From assembly GCA_902493985.1 (NCBI GenBank), contig CABURR010000001.1, forward strand, positions 25,350 to 89,349: a stretch of DNA of 64,000 bases, given 5' to 3'. This document shows, one piece after another, positions 35,935 through 44,630 of this stretch. Position numbers and translations under genes: made by a program. Source of the DNA: an uncultured Collinsella sp. (GTDB taxonomy: Bacteria; Actinomycetota; Coriobacteriia; Coriobacteriales; Coriobacteriaceae). How positions within the stretch are numbered: position 1 is the first letter of the stretch; every line of letters starts with the position of its first letter. The notes under the pieces are model-generated. The model did no database searches, was not told the origin of the DNA, and was given only the letters and a program-made list of their open reading frames with translations.

Positions 35935-36884
35935 GCATCGCCCCATTTGCGAGCGCGCGGGTCAAAAGCGCCGTAGGCAAGGTCGACGGCCAAATTGATC
36001 ACCGAATTCAACAAGGCGATGACCAACAGCACGCCCTGAATCACCGGATAGTCGCGACGCTCGATAGAGCTCGTGACCAGCTGGCCCAAACCGGGGATGT
36101 TAAAAATGGCCTCAGTCACCACGGCGCCCGTAATCAGGGCGCCAAAAGAATAGCCGACCGAGGTGAGAATCGGCAGCGCTGCGTTGCGCAGGGCATGGGC
36201 CAGCACCACGCGAACCTCGGAGACGCCCTTGGCACGCGCCGTCTTGACGCAGTCAAGCTGCATGGCCTCGATAACGCTCGAACGGGTCATGCGCATGAGC
36301 AGGGCCGCCTGCACGCATCCAAGCGATATGGCCGGCAACGCAAGATAGCGTAAATGGCTGAACCAGCCCTTCGATAGTGGCGCATAGCCGGCCACCGGGA
36401 ACACGCGCAACGTGACGGCAAACAGCCACATAAGCATGAGCGCCATCAAAAAGCCGGGTATCGCCACGCCCAAAAGAGCAACGACACGCAAGACCGCGTC
36501 GGTGCGCGACCCATGTTTGAGGGCAGCGACGACGCCGCAGGGCAGTGCAATCAGCAGCGCGATGAGCTGTGCCAGAAGCGCGAGCGATAGCGTGGGGCCA
36601 AAGTGCTCGGCGATCGCCTGCGTGACGGGCTGGCGCATAAAATACGAATCGCCCAGGTCGCCGGTAAGTACGCCGCCCATCCACTCAACGTAGCGCTGCG
36701 GCAGCGGCTCGTTGAGTCCCAGGCTATCGTTGACGCGCTCGATCTGGTCGGCCGAAGCCTCCATGCCGAGCATCGAAGAGGCCGGGTCGCCCGGTGTGAG
36801 ATAGATAATCAAAAACACGACGACCGAGATGATGAGCATCACCGGAACCATCGCGCCTATACGTTTGAGCGTGTACTTCAACAT
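35931..36884 (-). CDS. oppB: Oligopeptide/dipeptide ABC transporter permease (OppB-like)
   Basis: The 317-residue permease begins with the typical membrane helix MLKYTLKRIGAMVPVMLIIS, continues to YLTPGDPA, and has the EAA loop TARAKGVSEVRVVLAHALRNA. It ends with AVDLAYGAFDPR, the usual DppB/OppB C-terminus. It forms the channel with OppC. Confidence 0.94.
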   Translation of the reverse strand: MLKYTLKRIGAMVPVMLIISVVVFLIIYLTPGDPASSMLGMEASADQIERVNDSLGLNEPLPQRYVEWMGGVLTGDLGDSYFMRQPVTQAIAEHFGPTLSLALLAQLIALLIALPCGVVAALKHGSRTDAVLRVVALLGVAIPGFLMALMLMWLFAVTLRVFPVAGYAPLSKGWFSHLRYLALPAISLGCVQAALLMRMTRSSVIEAMQLDCVKTARAKGVSEVRVVLAHALRNAALPILTSVGYSFGALITGAVVTEAIFNIPGLGQLVTSSIERRDYPVIQGVLLVIALLNSVINLAVDLAYGAFDPRARKWGDA

Positions 36885-36918
36885 GCGAGGCGTCTATTTC
36901 CCCTCTGAACGTGGACAG

Positions 36919-36962
36919 GGCGTGGCAGCCACAGGGGACCAGACCCCTCCAGCCGCCACGCC
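36919..36962 (-). terminator. Hairpin between oppA and oppB
   Basis: GGCGTGGC pairs with GCCACGCC, with an inner AGGGG/CCCCT stem, right after the oppA stop codon. There is no T tract, so it more likely protects the oppA end of the mRNA than stops transcription. Confidence 0.5.
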
Positions 36963-36972
36963 ATCTATTGCA

Positions 36973-38583
36973 TTACTCCGGACGCTTGGCGTTCCAAACG
37001 ATGGCGCCGTCGAGCACCTCGACGTCCTCGACGTCTGCCTGGGTGCCCGTGATGGAAGCGTAGTGGCAAAGCGGCTCGATGACGGCGATCTCATAGAGGC
37101 GCTCCTGAGCCTCGGCCCACTTCTTGGCCGCGGCGTCGGTGTCCTTGGCGGTGCGGGTCTCGGCCACGAGCTTGAGCGCCTTCTCGTCGGACAGGCCATA
37201 GAAGGCCTTGGAGACCGAGAGGGACTGGGCCGGGATGGGCTTGTAGTTGGTGGAGGCCACAAAGAGGTCCCACTGCTCGGGCTTGCCGGAGCGGATGTCC
37301 ATGAAGGTCGCGAACTCGTAGCTGTCGACCTCGGCGGTGAAGCCGGCCTTCTCGAGCTGCTCCTGCAGCGCGACGGTGGCGTTGTACATATCCTTGTAGT
37401 CGGGGGTGGTCAGCAGCTTGACCGTCTCACCGGCATAAGAGGTCTTGGCCAGGGCCTTCTTGGCGGCCTTGGCGTCGGCCTGGTTAAAGTACTTCTTGCC
37501 CGCATCGGTCGCCCACTGAGTGTTCTCGGGGTTGCCAAGGTTGGGATCGATGTTGAAGAGCTCCTTCTCGCCATAGGCGGCAAGAGCGGCCGCCTCGCAG
37601 TCGATAGCCATGAGAGCGCACTTGCGGATCTCCTCGTCGGCGAAGACGCCCTCGTTCATGTTGAGGAAGGCGGTCAGAACGCCGGCATTATGGGTGTAGA
37701 GCTTGACGTCGTCGTTGCCGTCGAAGTCGTGGTAGTTCTCGGTGGGGATCTCGCCAGCGATATCGTACTCGCCGGTCTCAAACCCACTCACGCGCGTGGA
37801 GGCCTCGGTCACGAACTGATAGTAGATGTCCTTGGTGGGCGCGGAGACCTTGCCGGTGTAGCCCGAAGCCTTGCCGTGAGCGGCGACATAGTCTTCGTAG
37901 CGGGTGAGATGGACGTACTGGTCCTGCTTCCACTCCACAAACTTGTAAGCACCGGTACCCACGTACTCGGTCACGCCGGTATCGCCCGCGGCCTCGATGA
38001 CCTCGGAGGGGAAGATACCCGGATACTGGGAGTGGTTGCCCAGGATGATCAGAAAGTCGATGGCGGGCTCGGTCAGCGTGCAGGTGACCTCGTGGTCGCC
38101 CGAGGCGGCGAAGGTGGCGCCGGGCAGCAGGCTCGCGGCGCGATCGTTGACGGTGAGCCAGCGGTTCATCGAAGCCACGACGTCCTCGGAGCCAAACTCC
38201 TTGCCGTTGTGGAAGGTAACGTCCTCGCGTAGCTTGATGGTGTAGGTCAGGCCGTCGTCGGAGACCTCATAGCCCTTGGCCAGCACGGGCCGGGGCTCGT
38301 AGTCGCTATCGAGGCCAAAGAGCGGCTCGACAACGTTGCAGATGACGTCCATGGTCACAAGCGACGACGTGGTGTGCGGATCGAGCCCGTCCGGGCTCGC
38401 CGGTAACGCGATCTGCAGCTCGTCGCGATACTCCACATCCTGGCCGGTGGCAGCGGCGCTACCGCTCTCGGCGCCCGAACCGCCGCAGCCGGTGAGGCCG
38501 AGGCCCGCCATGACGCACAGGGCAGCGGAGCCGGTCAGAAAACCGCGACGGGAAACGCCCGCCTTGAAAAGGTCGTTGTTCAT
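36973..38583 (-). CDS. oppA: Peptide-binding lipoprotein (OppA/DppA, SBP family 5)
   Basis: The 536-residue lipoprotein begins with a twin-arginine-like VSRRGFLTG and hydrophobic region ending in the lipobox LTGC. It continues with the family 5 pattern LDPHTTSSLVTMDVICNVVEPLFG and then YTIKLREDVTFHNGKEF. It would capture peptides at the cell surface and hand them to OppBC. ATG 38583 has AAAGGA upstream. It is the first gene of oppABCDF, placed between two dehydratase-like genes. Confidence 0.92.
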   Translation of the reverse strand: MNNDLFKAGVSRRGFLTGSAALCVMAGLGLTGCGGSGAESGSAAATGQDVEYRDELQIALPASPDGLDPHTTSSLVTMDVICNVVEPLFGLDSDYEPRPVLAKGYEVSDDGLTYTIKLREDVTFHNGKEFGSEDVVASMNRWLTVNDRAASLLPGATFAASGDHEVTCTLTEPAIDFLIILGNHSQYPGIFPSEVIEAAGDTGVTEYVGTGAYKFVEWKQDQYVHLTRYEDYVAAHGKASGYTGKVSAPTKDIYYQFVTEASTRVSGFETGEYDIAGEIPTENYHDFDGNDDVKLYTHNAGVLTAFLNMNEGVFADEEIRKCALMAIDCEAAALAAYGEKELFNIDPNLGNPENTQWATDAGKKYFNQADAKAAKKALAKTSYAGETVKLLTTPDYKDMYNATVALQEQLEKAGFTAEVDSYEFATFMDIRSGKPEQWDLFVASTNYKPIPAQSLSVSKAFYGLSDEKALKLVAETRTAKDTDAAAKKWAEAQERLYEIAVIEPLCHYASITGTQADVEDVEVLDGAIVWNAKRPE

Positions 38584-38766
38584 TGAGTTCCTTTCGTGTC
38601 TGAACAAACAGATAGAATCTGCCAGGACGGCGGAAATCCCCGCCCGGCAGCTATGCGAAGCCGATCGGCGCCCTGCGGTGCATCCGGACACCGACCGACA
38701 TGGCAACAGAGAAATCCCTATCGCGCGGATAGGAACACCCGGCGGCACGGCCCAGCGCAGGTGCGG

Positions 38767-40050
38767 CTAAATCGTCTCGAGGAAGGCCTCGATGCGGGTC
38801 TGGAGCTGACCGGCATCCTCACCGGCGTAGTCGGTCGTGATGTGCATAAACGGAATGCCGGCCTGCTCGGCGGCCTTCTCCACGGCAAACGACTCCATCT
38901 CGTAGAGCGTGCAGAACTGCAGGGCCACGTCGACGATGCCGTCGGCATGCAGGTCCTTGGCCATCTGGACAATGTCCTTCATACGCTGGTCGTTGGGAGT
39001 AAAGACGGCGCAGTTGATCTTAAAGTAGCGCTCGGCAATGGCATCGAGCATCTCGTCGACCGTCTCGCCGGTCTCGTCGACCAGGTCCTTGTAGTAGCGC
39101 GAGCCCGTGCAGGACTCCTCGCCCACCACAACGCCGCCGGCCTTCTCGATAAGGTTGAACAGCTTCCAGTTGGGCACGGCCATGGGCGTACCGGTGTACA
39201 GGATGCGCTTGGTTCCCTTGGGCGCCACGCCCTCACCGGCCTCGACACGCTGCTCGCACTCAGCCGCCATATCGTTAATGGCTCCGGTCAGACGCGGCGT
39301 GTCGTCCATAAAGGCGGCCTGCACAGTCAGCAGGCTGTCGAGACCGCTGATGGGCGCCGGGTCGGCAGCGCGGGTCGCAGCCAGACGCTGTAGGGCGCGG
39401 CGCTTCTCGTTGACGGTGTGGATGGCAGCCTTCAGGCGCTCGGGCGTAATCGTGACGCCGCACTCGTCCTCGATCTTGGCGGCGAGCTTCTTGACCTCGG
39501 CCTTCCAGGTCACGAGCGTCGACTCGTCGTGTACGTTGGGAATATCCATGACGTACATGTTCTTTTGCGTGGCAAAGAACTCGTAGGCCTTCTTCTTGCC
39601 ATCGCAGGTGTTCTCGCCCACCACCAGGTCGCTCGACTCGATGTAGGGGCAGACCTCGCCCAGCTTAAAGCCGGCAAAGCTCTTAATGAGCGGGCAGGTG
39701 TTGCGCGGCAAGTGCTCCTCGACCTTGTCCGTTGCCCAATCGGCACCCGAGCACAGGCCCACGGGAATGCCGTCACAGGCAAGTACGATCTCCTCGGGCA
39801 CGTAGACGCAGAACGAACCGACGATCTTGGTGGCCTCGCCGGCCTCCTTCTTGTCGAGCATCTCCTTAATACGGCCGCTGTGGATGTTGGTGGCGACAAA
39901 ATCCAGGTAGGACGTGGACTTGGGGCGATTGCTCTGCGTCAGGAACATATCGCCGTACATCTGGCCCACGGCGCCCAGCAGCATGTCGTGGTCGGCAAGA
40001 TTCATGCCGAGGCTCTCCCACATCGGATGGAAATCAAATTCTTCAGCCAT
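38767..40050 (-). CDS. 2-hydroxyacyl-CoA dehydratase (HgdB/DCCP-like) family protein 1
   Basis: The 427-residue protein shares the pattern of the 32089 paralogue: VGSFCVYVPEEIVLACDG, LPRNTCPLIKSFAGF, EVCPYIESSDLVVGENTCDGKKKAYEF, GEESCTG, KINCAVFTPNDQRM and LQFCTLYEMES. The Cys spacing fits an Fe-S or double-cubane protein driven by the activase at 31169-31933. It has a 40-residue N-terminal extension not seen in the paralogue. ATG 40050 follows GAGGGG. Confidence 0.85.
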   Translation of the reverse strand: MAEEFDFHPMWESLGMNLADHDMLLGAVGQMYGDMFLTQSNRPKSTSYLDFVATNIHSGRIKEMLDKKEAGEATKIVGSFCVYVPEEIVLACDGIPVGLCSGADWATDKVEEHLPRNTCPLIKSFAGFKLGEVCPYIESSDLVVGENTCDGKKKAYEFFATQKNMYVMDIPNVHDESTLVTWKAEVKKLAAKIEDECGVTITPERLKAAIHTVNEKRRALQRLAATRAADPAPISGLDSLLTVQAAFMDDTPRLTGAINDMAAECEQRVEAGEGVAPKGTKRILYTGTPMAVPNWKLFNLIEKAGGVVVGEESCTGSRYYKDLVDETGETVDEMLDAIAERYFKINCAVFTPNDQRMKDIVQMAKDLHADGIVDVALQFCTLYEMESFAVEKAAEQAGIPFMHITTDYAGEDAGQLQTRIEAFLETI

Positions 40051-40209
40051 GACGGTTCCCCTCTCGAACCAAAAATGAATAACTACGGTATTGCTGCACG
40101 GTGGGTGGCGAAAACCCAGCCGCGCCTAAACCCGGAATTTTGGGGAACCTGCTTTGCAGCTGATTATTTAGTTGTGCGTCGTCTCTCCCGGAGCCGTGAA
40201 CATACCTGC

Positions 40210-40278
40210 TCATATGCGACTCCGAGCCATATATAGGGCACGCGCGGCAACGCGGTGAATGTATGTCATCTGCGGCAT
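40210..40278 (-). CDS. Possible 22-codon leader ORF upstream of the dehydratase-like gene
   Basis: ATG 40278 is preceded by the strong RBS AAAGGAGGG (8 bases away) and encodes 22 residues ending at TGA 40210-40212. No family is recognisable. It is rich in Arg (4 of 22) and Tyr. The rest of the 40051-40479 gap holds no other supported gene; the ORF could be a leader peptide or mere chance. Confidence 0.4.
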   Translation of the reverse strand: MPQMTYIHRVAARALYMARSRI

Positions 40279-40314
40279 GTGCGCACCCTCCTTTACAAGT
40301 TAAGGTCAACTATA

Positions 40315-40346
40315 TCAACGGTCGTCAACCATGCGAACACCGTTGA
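40315..40346. promoter_or_regulatory. Inverted repeat TCAACGGT / ACCGTTGA
   Basis: Perfect 8-base arms 16 bases apart lie just upstream of the small leader ORF, and several further GTCAAC/GTTGAC sequences surround them. This resembles a regulator binding region for the dehydratase/opp operon. Confidence 0.4.
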
Positions 40347-40479
40347 CATTCGTACGACAGCGTCGTGTGCCGTCGTTTAATAAATAATTATCTGTGTTGA
40401 TAAGAGTTTGTCATTCCCCATTCGGCGAACGGCAAGACAAAACCGCCGAGGCTTATATCCCCGACGGCATTACCCGGCG

Positions 40480-41550
40480 CTATCGACAAACCAAATGGAT
40501 CTTACTCGCATCGAAGTGCATGCGTAGCGTCTCGCCTGCTTGCGGCAGCTCGTCGACAGGCACGCCCACCTTGTTGACCTTCCACTGCAGACGTGTGGGC
40601 GCATCGACGCGCGGCACGTCCAGCAGCACCAGGCGCTCAAAACGCGAATCGCTCACGCGGGCCACATGCAGGTCATAGCTGTTGCGACCACGCTCGGCAC
40701 GGTTGTCAACATGGAAGTAGCTTGCCCGAATGCCCAGGTACGCCACATTATCGGGAACCTCGCGACCCACGTTAAAGGTCATACCCCAATCCAGGGCTTC
40801 AACTTCCTGAGGCCCGATCTTGCGCGCCCGGCTTGTGTTCTTGCAGCCCGTCAGGCGCAGCGCCGCCAGCGTCTGCGGACGGCGGACCACGTCCTCGACG
40901 GAGCCGATCTCCTCAACATGCCCGTCGTGCATCACGCAGATCCGCTGGCACAGGCGGCACGCTTCGTCGATGTCATGGCTCACGTAGAGGACGGTGCGGT
41001 TGCACACATCGAACAGGTCGAGCATGTTCTGCTCGAGCGCGCTCTTAAGATAGGAATCGAGCGCGCTCATGGGCTCGTCGAACATAAAGATGCCCGGATG
41101 CGCCGCCACCATGCGCGCAAGCGCCACACGTTGCTGCTGACCGCCCGAGAGTCGCGCGGGATAGCGGTCGGCAAAATCGGCTAGACCGAAAATGCTCAGA
41201 TAACGCTCGGCGAGCTTTTTGCGCGCGGCGGCGTCGCCCGCATCCTTTACACCGGCGCATACGTTATCGGCCACTGTCATGTTAGGAAACAGCTGATAGT
41301 TTTGGAACAGCAGAGCGCATTTTCGCTCCTGGGGCGACAGGTTGATGCCCGCCGAGGAGTCAAAAAAGGTCACGCCGTTGACGACGATCTTGCCCTCGTC
41401 AGGCGTCTCCACGCCGGCAATGCAACGCAAGGTGCAGCTCTTGCCGCATCCGGAGGCGCCGAGCAGCGCCACACGCTCCTCGCCGGCCTCGAGTTGGATG
41501 TCGAGCATAAACCCGGGATAACGTTTCTTAATATCCAAAACGAGCGACAT
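40480..41550 (-). CDS. modC: Molybdate ABC transporter ATPase
   Basis: The 356-residue ATPase has Walker A LGASGCGKSCTL, signature LSGGQQQRVALARMVA, Walker B GIFMFDEP and H-loop LYVSHDID. After about residue 230 comes a regulatory region with TOBE-like character, typical of ModC/CysA-type importers. It directly follows modB (4-base gap). It powers molybdate uptake for the two molybdopterin enzymes in region 1. Confidence 0.92.
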   Translation of the reverse strand: MSLVLDIKKRYPGFMLDIQLEAGEERVALLGASGCGKSCTLRCIAGVETPDEGKIVVNGVTFFDSSAGINLSPQERKCALLFQNYQLFPNMTVADNVCAGVKDAGDAAARKKLAERYLSIFGLADFADRYPARLSGGQQQRVALARMVAAHPGIFMFDEPMSALDSYLKSALEQNMLDLFDVCNRTVLYVSHDIDEACRLCQRICVMHDGHVEEIGSVEDVVRRPQTLAALRLTGCKNTSRARKIGPQEVEALDWGMTFNVGREVPDNVAYLGIRASYFHVDNRAERGRNSYDLHVARVSDSRFERLVLLDVPRVDAPTRLQWKVNKVGVPVDELPQAGETLRMHFDASKIHLVCR

Positions 41551-41553
41551 AGC

Positions 41554-42996
41554 TTATCGACCTCCCTGCGGCGCCGCATCATCGCGCATAAGCTCGGCCA
41601 GCGCCTCGCGATCGATACGCAGGGCATCGCCGCCCGCCGGGTCGAGCGAATCGCCCTGTCCGGCGAGATCTTTGGCCTGTTTGCGCTCCGCACGGGAAAG
41701 GCCCCGCTCGCGATACTTTTGCGAATGAGCGGTGTACATGTTGATGAATAGGATGACCAGGAAACTAAACACGATCACGACGGCGACCCAAAAGAGGGCC
41801 ACCGACGTGTTGCCGCCCATCCACTCAAAGTAGATGGCGATGGGAATGGTCTGCGTAATGCCGGCGTAGTTGCCCGCAAAGAACAGCGTGCAGCCAAACT
41901 CGCCCATCGCGCGGGCAAAGGCGAGCACCGTGCCGGCGGCAATCGAGGGCCAGCCAAGCGGCATCATAAGCTTGGTAAAGATGCGACGCTCGGACCAGCC
42001 CAGCGTGCGCGCGGCGTCGAGCATCTGCGTGTCGAGGCTCTCGAAGGCTCCGAGCGCCGTACGATAGACGAGCGGGAACGACACCACCGCGGCAGAGATC
42101 ACCGCTGCCGGCCACGTAAAGACAATCGAGATGCCGTGAGCGATCAGCCACTGGCCCACCCCGGTCGAGCGACCAAATAGCATAAGCAGCAAAAAGCCAC
42201 ACACCGTAGGCGGCAGCACCATGGGGATGGTAAAGACCGAGTCGAGCAAGCCCTTGATGCGACTCGAGGTACCCATGGTCTTCCACGCGGCGAACAGGCC
42301 CAACGCAAAGGAGATCAGCAGTGCAAGGCCGCTCGTTTTAATGGACACCCAGAACGGGCGATAGTCGATGTCGCCCAAAAAGGAGGCCAGAGAGGTCAAG
42401 GGCCCCTGCTCACCCCGCAACACGACAGACGACGTCTCTACCATTTGAGCGCTATCAAGCCAACGCGCGCCGCCCTTGGCATCACCAGAGGCTGATGCAA
42501 TCACCACATAGCGGTCCCCATCCGCACCGCGCTCGTCAAAGCCATAGGTATACCCGCCGGATTCAAACGTTGTTTCCGCCGTAACATACCAAGGAAGATC
42601 CACGTCCTCTAGCTGCGCACCTCCCATGCAGTTTGCGCTGTCGAGCTCACAGACGAGGGCCTTGAGACCCGATACGCACTCGTTGTCCTGCGGATCCAAT
42701 CCATACTTCTCGACCGCCTTAGGCGATATCCACGCCACAACGCGATCGGCAGCAGGCGCCACTACAAGGTCCACGTCCTCGTCAACGGGAAACCGGTAGC
42801 CCTCAGGCTGGCCCTCCATGGCACGAGCAGTCCCCTTAGCCAACCGCTCAAAACCCTCGATCCCATAGGAAAGCCCATGGGCGGTCGCAGCAGCCTGGGT
42901 CCCGTCCTCAGCGTCCCCAGCAAACGCAAGTCCTGTCACCCAGCAAAGCGCGAAGGTCAAAGCACAGGCGACAAGCATGCGGAATCTATTAAGCAC
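41554..42996 (-). CDS. modB: Molybdate ABC transporter permease with an N-terminal exported domain
   Basis: The C-terminal ~260 residues are a ModB permease: five to six helices, with the EAA loop DAARTLGWSERRIFTKLMMPLGWPSI and FARAMGEFGCTLFFAGNYAG. Unusually, about 200 residues precede it: a signal-like helix (LVACALTFALCW), then an Ala-rich extracytoplasmic region with no match that I recognise. Ordinary ModB has 220-260 residues. The GTG at 42996, with GGAG upstream, is preferred; an ATG at 42978 is possible. A basic tail of about 50 residues follows the last helix. Confidence 0.85.
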   Translation of the reverse strand: MLNRFRMLVACALTFALCWVTGLAFAGDAEDGTQAAATAHGLSYGIEGFERLAKGTARAMEGQPEGYRFPVDEDVDLVVAPAADRVVAWISPKAVEKYGLDPQDNECVSGLKALVCELDSANCMGGAQLEDVDLPWYVTAETTFESGGYTYGFDERGADGDRYVVIASASGDAKGGARWLDSAQMVETSSVVLRGEQGPLTSLASFLGDIDYRPFWVSIKTSGLALLISFALGLFAAWKTMGTSSRIKGLLDSVFTIPMVLPPTVCGFLLLMLFGRSTGVGQWLIAHGISIVFTWPAAVISAAVVSFPLVYRTALGAFESLDTQMLDAARTLGWSERRIFTKLMMPLGWPSIAAGTVLAFARAMGEFGCTLFFAGNYAGITQTIPIAIYFEWMGGNTSVALFWVAVVIVFSFLVILFINMYTAHSQKYRERGLSRAERKQAKDLAGQGDSLDPAGGDALRIDREALAELMRDDAAPQGGR

Positions 42997-43064
42997 GAAA
43001 AGCTCCAAGCGAATACAAGGACGGAGTGAAACACAAAACGATGGAATTATCGCGCCAAGCCGCA

Positions 43065-43937
43065 CTACGCGGAAAGCTCAAAGCCGTACTTGGCCCAAAT
43101 CTTCTGAGCCTTCTTGTTGGTCAGACAGAAGTCGATGAACGCCTTGGCTTCGTCGGCGTGCTCGGAGCTCTCGGCAACGGCACCCGGATACACGATGGGC
43201 TTGTGCGAATCCTCGGGGCACACGAAGGCCTCCTCGATGCCGTCGTAGCGGAAGATATCGGAGCTGTAGACAAAACCAGCCACGCAGTCGCCCGTAGAGA
43301 CGTAAGACGCAGCAGTGCCGACCTTGTCGGCCAGTGCGACCTTGTCGGCGATCTCGGGCGCATACTCGCCGTCGTCGCCCTCGGTGCCAGTGTAGAGGCC
43401 CACGGAAGCCAGGGCCTGGTTGGCGTACGTGCCGGCGGGAACGGTCTTAGCGTCGCCAATGGCGATCTTACCGTCCAGATTCGCGACGTCGGCGATGGCC
43501 TCGACCATGGTGTCGGAGCCTTCGGCGCGAATGATCACAAGGTCGTTGACGAACATGTCCTCACGCGTGTCGGCGTCGACGAGCTCGGCGGCCTCGGCGT
43601 CGTCCATGGTGCCCTTGGAAGCCGTGATGAGCACGTCGACGGCGGCACCGGCGCGCATCTGCTCGACAAGGTCGCCAGACGCCTTAAACTGCGTGTCGGC
43701 AAAGGTGGTGCCGGTCTGCTCGGTGTAGAGCTCCTGAACCTCGGGCAAGGCCTTCTCGAGCGAGTTGGCGGCAAAGACCTGCAGCTCGACAGCTTTCTTG
43801 GAAGATGCCTTAGCAGAACCGGCATCGGATCCGGCCGGCTCGGACGTCTTGCTGCCCGAACAGCCGGCAAGACCAAGGCCGGCAGCGGCGACAGCAGAAA
43901 GCGAAACGAATCCGCGGCGAGAAACCATATCGAACAT
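43065..43937 (-). CDS. modA: Molybdate-binding lipoprotein
   Basis: The 290-residue lipoprotein has VSRRGF, a hydrophobic stretch and the lipobox LAGC. After this comes the ModA pattern VFAANSLEKALPEVQELYTEQTG, then FKASGDLVEQMRAGAAVDVLITAS and IAIGDAKTVPAGTYANQAL. It binds molybdate (or tungstate) outside the membrane. ATG 43937 has AAGGG 6 bases upstream; ATG 43928 is possible. Confidence 0.93.
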   Translation of the reverse strand: MFDMVSRRGFVSLSAVAAAGLGLAGCSGSKTSEPAGSDAGSAKASSKKAVELQVFAANSLEKALPEVQELYTEQTGTTFADTQFKASGDLVEQMRAGAAVDVLITASKGTMDDAEAAELVDADTREDMFVNDLVIIRAEGSDTMVEAIADVANLDGKIAIGDAKTVPAGTYANQALASVGLYTGTEGDDGEYAPEIADKVALADKVGTAASYVSTGDCVAGFVYSSDIFRYDGIEEAFVCPEDSHKPIVYPGAVAESSEHADEAKAFIDFCLTNKKAQKIWAKYGFELSA

Positions 43938-44009
43938 GTTCAACCCTTTCGAACGCTATGCCCGGGCACCCCGCCGCGGGCTTTAATCTGCAATCAGATT
44001 ATACTTCTG

Positions 44010-44040
44010 CGCGAATAATGATAGTGAGATATTATTCTCG
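44010..44040. promoter_or_regulatory. Near-palindrome upstream of modA
   Basis: CGCGAATAAT and ATTATTCTCG (9 of 10 paired) flank an 11-base centre, about 75 bases before modA. It lies in AT-rich DNA and is a candidate operator for a molybdate-responsive repressor. No ModE gene is seen in the window. Confidence 0.4.
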
Positions 44041-44098
44041 TCAGAGAATATAGTTTCAAGTTACCGTGCACCTCGGCGTCGATTCGGCGAAAAACAAA

Positions 44099-44127
44099 GG
44101 CGGAGCAGCCGTTCAGGTCGCCCCGCC
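44099..44127 (-). terminator. Terminator after mog
   Basis: GGCGGGGC pairs with GCTCCGCC (one G-U) and is followed on the minus strand by TTTGTTTTT. Confidence 0.65.
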
Positions 44128-44140
44128 GCAGGTAAACCGC

Positions 44141-44620
44141 TTAGTTGGTATGTCCGCCGCCCGCTGTCATCTGAGCCGCATGCTCCAGCTGGTCACTCAC
44201 GGCCTCCCAGCTTTCGCGAGCGGCCTTCGTGGAACCGGGAAAGTTTACGACAAGCGTATGACCTCGTTGCATGCAAATTGCGCGCGAGAGCATGGCGCGG
44301 CGCGTCTTGGTCATGGAGTATGCGCGAATCGCCTCTGCAATACCTGGCACATCGCGGTCGCAGACGGCACGCGTCGCCTCGGGCGTCACATCGCGCATCG
44401 AAAGCCCCGTACCGCCGCAGGTGAGCACGACATTGGCGTGGCACTCATCGGCGGCCTCCACGATGGCATCACCGATCTCGCTGGCGTCGTCGCGCACGAC
44501 CACATGCGAGGCGACCATCCAGCCCTGCGCCTCGATAAGTTCCTCGAGTGCGGCTCCAGCCTCGTCCTGGGCAAGATCGCGCGTATCCGAGCACGTCACG
44601 ATCGAAATCTTCAGCTCCAT
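44141..44620 (-). CDS. Molybdopterin adenylyltransferase/MoaB-type protein
   Basis: The 159-residue protein of the MoCF/MogA-MoaB fold has IVTCSDTRD at the start and VLTCGGTGLSMRDVTPEATRAV, the GGTG...DxTPEA motif of MogA/MoaB. It adenylylates molybdopterin before Mo insertion by MoeA. ATG 44620 has AGGAGG upstream and follows moeA by 10 bases. MogA and MoaB cannot be told apart from sequence alone here. Confidence 0.88.
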   Translation of the reverse strand: MELKISIVTCSDTRDLAQDEAGAALEELIEAQGWMVASHVVVRDDASEIGDAIVEAADECHANVVLTCGGTGLSMRDVTPEATRAVCDRDVPGIAEAIRAYSMTKTRRAMLSRAICMQRGHTLVVNFPGSTKAARESWEAVSDQLEHAAQMTAGGGHTN

Positions 44621-44630
44621 AGCATTCCTC

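Noticed and set aside
40043..40309. 88-codon frame overlapping the start of the dehydratase-like gene
   Set aside because: It ends inside the RBS/start region of the real gene and has no good start; the separate 22-codon ORF has a far better RBS.
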